Origin: Clostridium ragsdalei P11
GTDB lineage: Bacteria; Bacillota; Clostridia; Clostridiales; Clostridiaceae
DNA: 64,000 nt
Direction: 5' to 3'
NCBI RefSeq assembly: GCF_001675165.1
Contig: NZ_LROS01000033.1
Coordinates: 176,822-240,821, forward strand
Both the position numbers and the translations under genes were made by a program. The notes beneath the pieces were generated by a model. It searched no databases. It had not been told where the DNA came from and worked only from the letters and a program-made list of their open reading frames with translations. Below, in pieces: positions 30,372-37,993 of the stretch. How positions within the stretch are numbered: position 1 is the first letter of the stretch; each line of letters begins with the position of its first letter.

Positions 30372-31271
30372 ATGAAACAAGCTGAAATTAAAGGAATTAT
30401 ATCAGCAATGATTACACCAATGAATGAGGATGAATCTATAAATGCTGCTGCACTTAGAGAACAAGTAAATCGCCAAATTGAAAGTGGGGTACATGCTATA
30501 TTCTGTTTTGGTACTAATGGAGAAGGTTATATTTTAAATAAAGAAGAAAAGAAGTTAGTTCTTAAAACTGTAATTGAAGAAACTAATGGACGTGTTCCAG
30601 TATATGCAGGTACAGGATGTGTTTCAACTAAAGAAACAATTGAGCAATCAAAAATGGCAATGGATTTAGGAGCTGATGTATTAAGCATAATTACACCTAG
30701 CTTCGCGGTAGCCAGTCAAAATGAATTATATGATCATTATAAAACTGTAGCCCAAGCAGTAGATATGCCAATCATATTATATAATATTCCAGCGCGTACT
30801 GGTAATGCTTTAACTCCAGCAACAGTTGGTAAATTAAGTGAGATTCCTAACATTGTTGGTGTAAAAGATTCTTCGGGTAATTTTACAAATATTCTTGGAT
30901 ATATTTCTGCAACTGAAAAAAATAACTTCAGTGTTTTATCTGGAAATGACCAATTAATTCTTTGGGCTTTAAAGGCAGGTGGTGTGGGAGGTATTGCTGG
31001 ATGTGCTAATGTATATCCTCACACTATGGCATCAATTTATAATTGCTATATGGAAGGTGATTGGAAAAAGGCTAAAGAATATCAAGATAGCATAGCTAGT
31101 TTCCGTGCTTGCTTCAAATATGGAAATCCAAATACAGTTGTTAAAACATCAGTATCATTATTAGGATACAATGTTGGTAAATGTCGTGCTCCTTTTAATC
31201 AATTACCAGAAGAAGGTATTGAAGCTTTAAAGAAAGTGTTAAAGGAAAACGCAGATAAAGGAATGAAATAA
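30372..31271 (+). CDS. DHDPS/NAL-family aldolase
   Basis: This 299-residue class I aldolase-type barrel has Schiff-base Lys165 in GVKDSSGN and catalytic Tyr137 in the YNIPARTGN segment. Those numbers coincide with E. coli N-acetylneuraminate lyase. The substrate loop reads FGTNGEGYI rather than the GTTGE of biosynthetic DHDPS. Members split or join 2-keto-3-deoxy acids with pyruvate. Its position between an alcohol dehydrogenase and PdxA2 makes a catabolic aldolase more likely than lysine synthesis. A GGGAG site lies about 7 bases before the ATG. Confidence 0.9.
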   Translation: MKQAEIKGIISAMITPMNEDESINAAALREQVNRQIESGVHAIFCFGTNGEGYILNKEEKKLVLKTVIEETNGRVPVYAGTGCVSTKETIEQSKMAMDLGADVLSIITPSFAVASQNELYDHYKTVAQAVDMPIILYNIPARTGNALTPATVGKLSEIPNIVGVKDSSGNFTNILGYISATEKNNFSVLSGNDQLILWALKAGGVGGIAGCANVYPHTMASIYNCYMEGDWKKAKEYQDSIASFRACFKYGNPNTVVKTSVSLLGYNVGKCRAPFNQLPEEGIEALKKVLKENADKGMK

Positions 31272-31294
31272 TTTTAGAGAAAGGAGGAAAAGAG

Positions 31295-32296
31295 ATGCTT
31301 AAAAAACCTGTAATTGGTATTACGATGGGAGATGCAGCAGGAGTTGGTCCTGAAATCATTGTAAAGGCATTAAAGCACAGTGATATATACGATATTTGTT
31401 CACCTGTAGTTATAGGAGATCCAAAGTTTTTAAAAAAAGCAATAGAAGTTACTAAATTAGATATTAGCTTAAACTTGATAGATGATATAAAAGATGCAAA
31501 GTTTTTGTATGGCCAAATTGATTGCTTTAATATTGATATAATTCCGGAGGATTTACCTATTGGAAAGGTATCTCCGGTATCTGGAGATGCGGCATTTCAA
31601 TTTGTGAAGAGAGCTATTGAACTTGCAAAAGAAAAGAAAATACAAGCTATTTGTACAGCTCCTTTAAATAAGGAAGCTATGCAAAAGGGAGGACATAAGT
31701 TTGCCGGACATACAGAAATTTTGGCCAAGTTAACTGATACAAAAGATTATTCAATGATGTTATCTTCACCAAAACTTAAGGTAATTCATCTTACAACACA
31801 TGTGGGACTTGTAAAAGCAGTTGAAATGATAAATCCAGATAGAACTTATAAGGTTATTAAGTTAGCCAATGAGGTACTTTCTAGAGCAGGGTACAAGAAA
31901 CCTAGAATTGCAGTTTCTGGTATAAATCCACATGCTGGTGAAAATGGGATTTTTGGAAATGGAGAGGAAGAGGAAAAGTTGATTCCAGGAATAAAAAGAG
32001 CTCAAGAAGATGGTATAGAAGTAACTGGACCTTATCCACCGGATACAGTATTTTTTCGTGCTGTAAATGGCGACTTTGATATTGTAGTTGCATGCTATCA
32101 TGATCAAGGACATATTCCTATAAAAGTTCTTGGAATGTCTGATGGAATAAATGTAACAGTTGGGTTAAACGGAGGAGTTATACGTACATCTGTTGACCAC
32201 GGAACTGCTTTTGACATAGCTGGAAAAAATATTGCTGATGAAAAAAGTATGTTAGCTGCAATTAAATCAGCAGTTGAATTAGTACCTAAAAATTAA
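31295..32296 (+). CDS. PdxA2-type 4-phosphate dehydrogenase (PdxA family)
   Basis: This is a 333-residue member of the 4-hydroxythreonine-4-phosphate dehydrogenase family. The metal-binding histidines are in place (His169, His213 and His269, equivalent to 166, 211 and 266 of E. coli PdxA), as are the GHTE motif near 138 and the GINPHAGENG loop. Clustering with a DUF1537 kinase indicates the PdxA2 branch, which oxidises a 4-phospho-sugar acid and decarboxylates it to dihydroxyacetone phosphate, rather than vitamin B6 synthesis. AAAGGAGG precedes the ATG. Confidence 0.92.
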   Translation: MLKKPVIGITMGDAAGVGPEIIVKALKHSDIYDICSPVVIGDPKFLKKAIEVTKLDISLNLIDDIKDAKFLYGQIDCFNIDIIPEDLPIGKVSPVSGDAAFQFVKRAIELAKEKKIQAICTAPLNKEAMQKGGHKFAGHTEILAKLTDTKDYSMMLSSPKLKVIHLTTHVGLVKAVEMINPDRTYKVIKLANEVLSRAGYKKPRIAVSGINPHAGENGIFGNGEEEEKLIPGIKRAQEDGIEVTGPYPPDTVFFRAVNGDFDIVVACYHDQGHIPIKVLGMSDGINVTVGLNGGVIRTSVDHGTAFDIAGKNIADEKSMLAAIKSAVELVPKN

Positions 32297-32313
32297 GTGT
32301 TAAAAAGTAAATT

Positions 32314-32358
32314 ATCAAGTCAGTATGATTAAAATATTTAAATTCATACTGATTTGAT
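32314..32358 (+). other. Intercistronic 15-bp hairpin
   Basis: Arms at 32314-32328 and 32344-32358 pair over 15 positions with one wobble, around a 15-base A/T loop. No U tract follows. It lies between the PdxA2-type gene and the symporter gene and could stabilise or process the message, or reduce downstream expression. Confidence 0.5.
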
Positions 32359-32384
32359 TAAAATATAAGAGGGGTGTGTAACAA

Positions 32385-33779
32385 ATGAAAACATTTTCAT
32401 CGGGGGAAACCCTAATTATTGTATCCATTATATTAGCATATATTATTTTTACAGCATGGTTAAGTGTTAAACTTCGTAGTAAAGATAATAGCCAATTTAT
32501 GACGGCAGGTAAAAGTATGCCTACCTTTATTGTAGGAGTTTTACTTATGTCAGAATATATAGGTGCCAAGTCTACAGTTGGAACTGCACAATCTGCGTTT
32601 CAAAATGGTATGGCGGCTTCCTGGTCAGTACTTGCAGCTTCCATTGGATTTATATTTTATGGATTATTTTTTGTTAAGAAATTATATGATACCGGAGAAT
32701 TCACTATTTCAGGAGCTATCGAAAAGAAGTATGGAAAATCAACAAAATTAATTGTTTCTGTAATAATGATATATGCATTATTCTTAGTAAATGTAGGTAA
32801 CTACATAAGTGGAGCAAGTGCATTAGTTACTGTATTAAAAGTTAATCTTCCTGTTGCAATGATTATAATAGGGATTGTAAGTACAATATATTTTTCATTT
32901 GGTGGAATGAAAGGTGTTGCCTATGTTACCGTATTACACAGTGCTGTAAAATATGTTGGAGTTATGATTATTGTAGCTACAGCACTAGTTTTGACACATG
33001 GTGTTGCACCTATAACACATAGTTTACCGCATTTTTACTTTACTGGTACAGGTAAAATAGGAATTACTACTGTAATAGGTTGGATTATTGCAACTGGTGG
33101 TTCTATATTTTCAACTCAATTTGTTGTTCAAGCTATTTCATCAACTAAAAATGCTAAATCTGCTCAAAAATCAACTATGATAGCTGCAGCATTTTGTATA
33201 CCACTTGCACTTGCTATTGCTTTTGCTGGTGTATCTGCAAGGTATCTTTTCCCTCATATGAAGAGCTTATACGCATTGCCAATATTTATTCAATCAATGA
33301 GTCCTGTTTTGGCAGGAATTGTTGCTACTTCACTTGTTGCGTCGGTATTTGTAAGCGTTAGCACAGTTGCTTTGGGAATTGTATCCTTAATTGTAAGCGA
33401 TTTTTATGTTCCACATTGTAAACCTACGCCTGAAAAACAACTTAAAATGACACGTATAATTTCAGTAATTATTGGATTTGCACCTTTAATATTTGCATTT
33501 TATGTACCACAAATTTTAAGTTTGTCATTCTTTACTAGAGCTTTGCGTTTATCTATTGGTATAGTTGCAGTTATTGCTTTTTATTGTCCGTTCTTTAACA
33601 GCAGTAGAGGAGCTAATTTGGGACTTATAGGTGCAGCAATTGCTACTACAATATGGTATTTATTGAACAATCCTTTTGGAATTGATAATATTTATGTTTC
33701 TATTGTAGTACCTATTATAGTTATGGTTATTGAAAGATTGCTTCATTGGAACAAAAAACCTGAATCAAAGGTGGCATAA
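32385..33779 (+). CDS. Sodium:solute symporter (SSS family)
   Basis: This 464-residue membrane protein has about thirteen hydrophobic helices in the sodium:solute symporter fold. The early segment SEYIGAKSTVGTAQSAFQNG near residue 50 resembles the substrate and sodium-binding region of SSS transporters. This family includes the sialic acid carrier SiaT and pantothenate and proline carriers. Its place in the operon makes it the likely importer of the sugar acid that the upstream enzymes degrade. A GAGGGGTG site lies before the ATG. Confidence 0.9.
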   Translation: MKTFSSGETLIIVSIILAYIIFTAWLSVKLRSKDNSQFMTAGKSMPTFIVGVLLMSEYIGAKSTVGTAQSAFQNGMAASWSVLAASIGFIFYGLFFVKKLYDTGEFTISGAIEKKYGKSTKLIVSVIMIYALFLVNVGNYISGASALVTVLKVNLPVAMIIIGIVSTIYFSFGGMKGVAYVTVLHSAVKYVGVMIIVATALVLTHGVAPITHSLPHFYFTGTGKIGITTVIGWIIATGGSIFSTQFVVQAISSTKNAKSAQKSTMIAAAFCIPLALAIAFAGVSARYLFPHMKSLYALPIFIQSMSPVLAGIVATSLVASVFVSVSTVALGIVSLIVSDFYVPHCKPTPEKQLKMTRIISVIIGFAPLIFAFYVPQILSLSFFTRALRLSIGIVAVIAFYCPFFNSSRGANLGLIGAAIATTIWYLLNNPFGIDNIYVSIVVPIIVMVIERLLHWNKKPESKVA

Positions 33780-33836
33780 ATTATAGATCTTAGAAAATAT
33801 TGAAGTTATGTATTGTCAAGAGAGGTGTTAAGAATA

Positions 33837-34583
33837 ATGTTGTTACAAGGAAAAGTTGCTATTATTACAGGTGCAAGTAGAGGTATTGGCAGGGCAATTG
33901 CTTTAACTTTAGCTCAAAATGGTGCTTCATTAATGATTAATGCTAATAGAGAAGATTTGTTAAAAAGGGTAGTACAAGAAGTAGAAGGATTTGGACAGAA
34001 GTGTTTAATAACAAAAGGAGATATATCTAATATTAATACTTCTAAAAAAATCGTTTCCAATACTATCGACAAATTTGGAAAAATAGATATTCTTGTAAAT
34101 AATGCAGGGATAAATATGCGCATACCAACGTTAGAGCTTAAGTCTGAAGATTGGCAAAGCGTAATTAATACTAACTTGAATGGTACATTTTATTCATGCA
34201 GTTCGGTTTTGCCATATATGATACAACAAAAATATGGTAAAATCATAAATATATCGTCTACTACAGCTAAAACGCCACATCGTAATGCATCACCTTCGTA
34301 TGGAGCATCAAAGGCAGGCATAAATTATCTTACACAGCACCTTGCTTTAGAAATGGCAAAGTACAATATTTGTGTTAATGCAGTTTGCCCTGGTCCTATA
34401 GAAACAGATATGTCCGATCAATGGTCTCCTAAATATCGTGAGCAGGTACTGTCGAGGATACCTTTAGGGAGGCTTGGAAAGCCTTATGATGTGGCAAATA
34501 CAGTTTTATTTTTAGTTTCTAGCATGGCTGATTTTATAACTGGAGAGTCTATAAATATAAATGGTGGAACTTATATGAACTAG
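33837..34583 (+). CDS. Short-chain dehydrogenase/reductase
   Basis: This classical SDR has about 248 residues, with the cofactor motif TGASRGIG near residue 11, NNAG near 87, and the catalytic Ser140/141, Tyr155 and Lys159 (YGASK). It is related to 3-oxoacyl-ACP reductase-like and gluconate dehydrogenase-like enzymes. I chose the ATG at 33837, 9 bases after AGAGGTG; an in-frame TTG at 33813 lies before that site. It probably interconverts a hydroxyl and keto group in the operon's pathway. The substrate cannot be assigned. Confidence 0.92.
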   Translation: MLLQGKVAIITGASRGIGRAIALTLAQNGASLMINANREDLLKRVVQEVEGFGQKCLITKGDISNINTSKKIVSNTIDKFGKIDILVNNAGINMRIPTLELKSEDWQSVINTNLNGTFYSCSSVLPYMIQQKYGKIINISSTTAKTPHRNASPSYGASKAGINYLTQHLALEMAKYNICVNAVCPGPIETDMSDQWSPKYREQVLSRIPLGRLGKPYDVANTVLFLVSSMADFITGESININGGTYMN

Positions 34584-34591
34584 AGAATGGA

Positions 34592-35791
34592 GTGATTATT
34601 AATAATATGGAAAAGCAAAATATTGACACTAAACAAGGAGAAATATATCAAGTTTGTGATGACTCAGAGAGATTAGAAGCATATCTGCCATCATTTTCTC
34701 CACAAAATCATGCATCAAATATTATGCCGTTAGATAATGGAGATTTATTATGCACATGGTTTTCTGGAACACAGGAAGGTATGTCAGATATTTCTATATA
34801 TATGTCTAGATTGAAAAAAGGAGAAAATAAATGGTCATCTCCAGTAAAGTTATCCGATGATCCTACTAAATCAGAACAAAATCCTATTTTGTTTCCAGCT
34901 CCTAATAGACAGTTATGGTTACTATATACTTCGCAGAATTCTGGCAATCAGGATACAGCTGAGGTTAAATATCGAGTATCATTGGATAATGGAGTTACAT
35001 GGGGACTTATAAAAACATTATTTGATACACCAGGAACTTTTATACGTCAGCCTATTGTAGTACTGGATAACTCAGATTGGCTTGTTCCTGTATTTCATTG
35101 TAATACACCTAAAGGTAAGAAGTGGACAGGAGATTACGATTATAGTGCAGTTAAAATTTCATCGGATGAAGGCAAAACGTGGAAGGAATATGAAGTACCA
35201 AATAGTCTTGGATGTGTTCACATGAATGTAGAAAAGTTGTCTGATGGAACTTTAGTAGCACTTTATAGAAGCAGATGGGCAGATAATATTTATATAAGTC
35301 ATTCTAAAGATAATGGAGTTACTTGGGAAAGCCCAGTACCTACAAAGTTGCCTAATAATAACTCATCTATACAATTTACTAAATTGAATAATGGACATTT
35401 AGCACTTGTATTTAATAATATGAATGCAGATAAATGCACCCAGCGTAGGGCTTCACTATATGATGAAATTGAGAAAGATGTTCAAAATGATGTTCAAGAA
35501 AAAGTTCAAGATGGAAGAAAGACGGCATTTTGGGGAGCACCAAGAGCACCTCTTACAATTGCAATATCAGAAGATGAAGGAAAAACATGGCCATATATGA
35601 GAAATATAGAAGTGGGCGATGGATTCTGTATGACCAATAATTCTAAAGAAAAATTAAATAGGGAGTATTCATACCCTTCTATAAAACAAACACCAGATGA
35701 TAGAATTCATGTTACATTTACGTATTTTAGACAAAACATTAAGTATGTATGTATTTCTGAGGGTTGGATTAAAAGAGGCGATGACAAATGA
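34592..35791 (+). CDS. Sialidase-like BNR beta-propeller protein
   Basis: This 399-residue protein has sialidase-type Asp-box repeats (SLDNGVTWG near 130, SSDEGKTWKE near 190, SKDNGVTWES near 233, SEDEGKTWPY near 330), consistent with a six-bladed propeller. It has no signal peptide and no membrane segment, so it should act inside the cell on an imported substrate. It may be a glycosidase, lyase or isomerase-type propeller; true sialidase activity is not shown. The start is uncertain: GTG at 34592 or ATG at 34607, the latter with GGAG 14 bases upstream. Its end overlaps the next gene. Confidence 0.82.
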   Translation: MIINNMEKQNIDTKQGEIYQVCDDSERLEAYLPSFSPQNHASNIMPLDNGDLLCTWFSGTQEGMSDISIYMSRLKKGENKWSSPVKLSDDPTKSEQNPILFPAPNRQLWLLYTSQNSGNQDTAEVKYRVSLDNGVTWGLIKTLFDTPGTFIRQPIVVLDNSDWLVPVFHCNTPKGKKWTGDYDYSAVKISSDEGKTWKEYEVPNSLGCVHMNVEKLSDGTLVALYRSRWADNIYISHSKDNGVTWESPVPTKLPNNNSSIQFTKLNNGHLALVFNNMNADKCTQRRASLYDEIEKDVQNDVQEKVQDGRKTAFWGAPRAPLTIAISEDEGKTWPYMRNIEVGDGFCMTNNSKEKLNREYSYPSIKQTPDDRIHVTFTYFRQNIKYVCISEGWIKRGDDK

Positions 35792-36249
35792 TTATTGGAG
35801 AAGTAAAGAATGTAAAAAGGTATTTTGATAAAGATGAAGGAATAAATAAGGCATTTGAATTTTTAAAAGATATTGATTTAGATAATCTAGAAATTGGAAA
35901 GCATTTAATAGATGGGGACAAGGTGTTTGCACTTGTTCAGTCTTATGATACTAGAGCGGAAAGTGAATGTAAATTTGAATCACATAAACGTTATATTGAC
36001 ATTCAAGTAATTTTAGATGGTATTGAAAAAATAGAATGGTCACCTATTGATAAATTAAACTTGGTTGAAGATGATTTTTCTAAAAACGATAAGGCTTTTT
36101 ATAAGGAAAATTCGACAAGCAGTGAATTGATTCTTCACAGTGGTAATTTCGTAGTATTTTATCCTGAAGATGGACATAGGGCATGTATTCAAGTTAATAC
36201 TCCATCTCATGTAAAAAAAGTTGTTTTAAAAGTTGAATTAAATAATTGA
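35788..36249 (+). CDS. YhcH/YjgK/YiaL-family sugar anomerase-like protein
   Basis: This 153-residue cupin-like protein belongs to the family of E. coli YhcH, which speeds anomerisation of N-acetylneuraminate, and YiaL. Family motifs are visible: ESHKRYIDIQVILDG near residue 67 and the FYPEDGHRACIQ segment near 126, whose His and Glu/Asp residues are likely metal ligands. The start overlaps the sialidase-like gene in ATGA, so their translation is coupled. It probably processes the sugar released by or fed to that protein. Confidence 0.9.
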   Translation: MIIGEVKNVKRYFDKDEGINKAFEFLKDIDLDNLEIGKHLIDGDKVFALVQSYDTRAESECKFESHKRYIDIQVILDGIEKIEWSPIDKLNLVEDDFSKNDKAFYKENSTSSELILHSGNFVVFYPEDGHRACIQVNTPSHVKKVVLKVELNN

Positions 36250-36275
36250 TTTATCTCATGATTTAAATAAGAGAG

Positions 36276-36301
36276 GCTGTTACGTTAATTAGCGTAACAG
36301 C
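36276..36301 (+). terminator. Hairpin after the YhcH-type gene
   Basis: GCTGTTACG and its complement (36276-36284 and 36293-36301) flank an 8-base loop, 26 bases after the stop. Only a short TTT follows, so termination may be partial. Confidence 0.5.
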
Positions 36302-36600
36302 TTTAGCTGTCAAGAAAACCACCGGTAATGCCCAACATCATAAACTTAAGGAAATTTGATTAATTAGATATAGAAGTTGTAATTGAATGAAGTATGGGTT
36401 GACAGAATTAGTTCATCAGATCCACGCTCAAAGCTGGTTAGTAGTCTGTAAGGCCTCGGAATTATGATCTGAGTCCTTAATTTTGGTTGGAGAAATATTG
36501 GGTTTAAGATTTTGCCTATGTCATCAAATATTATAGCTGTACGATAAGGTAAAATTCCTATATAGAAATTTGGAATTATAAGGAACATAATATAATTAAA
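36302..36600. other. Non-coding stretch, possible mobile-element remnant
   Basis: This stretch separates the YhcH-type gene from the MFS gene. It has no credible gene. It is richer in G and C than other gaps and contains a nested hairpin at about 36450-36481, where TAAGG and CTCGG pair with CTGAG and CCTTA. Interrupted open frames run on both strands, including 74 codons on the minus strand (36364-36588). The look is that of a decayed repeat or mobile element, but I cannot identify one. Confidence 0.3.
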
Positions 36601-36667
36601 ATAAATATCATTTGAAATTCAAAGGAAGTGAGTAATTACGGAAAAAAGTGTTTTTACCAGATATGAA

Positions 36668-37831
36668 ATGAACTTTGTTATAAGTTTAGGGATTGCAATG
36701 GCTTTAAGACAGCTTGCTATGGTTATGATACTTCCATTTATGTCTGTGTATGGTAATACATTATTATATAATACTCCAGCACTTGTAGGTATAGCCATTG
36801 GAATATATGGTTTAATTCAAGGAATTATGCAGATGCCTTTTGGTAGTTTAAGCGATAAAATTGGAAGAAAAAATGTCATAACAATTGGTTCATTATTTTT
36901 GGCAGCAGGATTAGCTTTGGCGGCAATAGCTGATAATATTTATTTACTTATACTAGCAAGAGCATTACAAGGGGTAGGTGCAGTAGCTGCTGTTTGTTTT
37001 TCGTGGATTGGTGACAATATTGCAGATGAAAAAAGAAATCAAGCCATGAGTATTGTTGGTATCTTTAGTGGGTCTGCAGGAGTAGTTGGGTTTGTTGGAG
37101 GACCTTTTTTGTATAACATACTTTCAGTTCCTAAATTATTTGCATATTGTTCAATTCTAGTGTTTTTATCATGGATTTATATAGTGATATTTCTTAAAAA
37201 AGATGATGTTAAGAAAACAAAAGAGAAAGGAAAAAAAGTTGATTATATAGGATTATTTAAAAATAAGTTATTTACAAAACTAGCTATTTCAGGCTTCATT
37301 GCAAGCTATACAATGGTAAGCATATTTTATATCGTTCCTCAATTATTAGAGAAAAGTATTGGTGCATCTTCAATGTGGAAAGTATTTTTACCAGCAACTT
37401 TAACAGGTATTATCATCATGATTGTTTCTTCAAAATTGGCAGACAGAGGAAAGTTATCGATGATAGCATTTTTTTCATTTACAGGTATATTGGTTGGAGG
37501 AGGAAGTCTCTTCTTTAACAATTTTTATATTATACTTTTGGGAACTACTTTTTTCATGGCAGGATATATGAATCTTAGCGCAATACTCCCGGGAAGTGTA
37601 ACGAAACTTTCTACAAAGGAAATTAGAGGAACTATTACTGGTATCTACAATACAGTACAATTTATTGGATCATTTGCGGGTGGAACCTTGACAGGCATAT
37701 TATGGGGAATAAATAGTCATTTTCCAGCAGTGTTTATTATTATAGTTAGTATACTAGGATGTATTCTTGTTAGAAAATTGGAAACTATAGACAAACATAC
37801 ATCTACTGATGAAATAAAAGTACATGAGTAG
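36668..37831 (+). CDS. Major facilitator superfamily transporter (DHA1-like)
   Basis: This is a 387-residue, 12-helix MFS protein with the loop 2-3 signature GSLSDKIGRKNV near residue 60. It resembles drug or metabolite:proton antiporters. The ATG at 36668 has no ribosome binding site. The frame is open upstream to a stop at 36629, and AAAGGAAGTGAG at 36621-36632 lies just before an ATT at 36635. The real start may therefore be this rare ATT, adding 11 residues. It may export a product or import a substrate of the island, or be unrelated. Confidence 0.88.
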   Translation: MNFVISLGIAMALRQLAMVMILPFMSVYGNTLLYNTPALVGIAIGIYGLIQGIMQMPFGSLSDKIGRKNVITIGSLFLAAGLALAAIADNIYLLILARALQGVGAVAAVCFSWIGDNIADEKRNQAMSIVGIFSGSAGVVGFVGGPFLYNILSVPKLFAYCSILVFLSWIYIVIFLKKDDVKKTKEKGKKVDYIGLFKNKLFTKLAISGFIASYTMVSIFYIVPQLLEKSIGASSMWKVFLPATLTGIIIMIVSSKLADRGKLSMIAFFSFTGILVGGGSLFFNNFYIILLGTTFFMAGYMNLSAILPGSVTKLSTKEIRGTITGIYNTVQFIGSFAGGTLTGILWGINSHFPAVFIIIVSILGCILVRKLETIDKHTSTDEIKVHE

Positions 37832-37915
37832 TGTAGGATATAATTAAATTATTGTAGAGAATATAGAAAGGTATAAATCACATTTTAGCAATTTATGCAT
37901 AAAAATGGTCATTAG

Positions 37916-37944
37916 TAGACAAAAAAGTGGTATAGTTATATTAA
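37916..37944 (+). promoter_or_regulatory. Candidate promoter for the first chemoreceptor gene
   Basis: TAGACA at 37916-37921 and TATTAA at 37939-37944 are 17 bases apart, about 50 bases upstream of the start. I see no sigma-28 flagellar promoter. Confidence 0.35.
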
Positions 37945-37993
37945 TAAGGTAATTAGTTTAAAAACTTATTAATATTTATGTGAGAGGTAAGGA

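Noticed and set aside
36400..36470. Possible tRNA gene
   Set aside because: A TTCATCAGATCC stretch looked like a T-arm at first, but there is no acceptor stem, D-arm or anticodon arm.
36364..36588. 74-codon minus-strand frame between the YhcH-type and MFS genes
   Set aside because: No convincing ribosome binding site or known domain; kept only as part of a possible mobile-element remnant.
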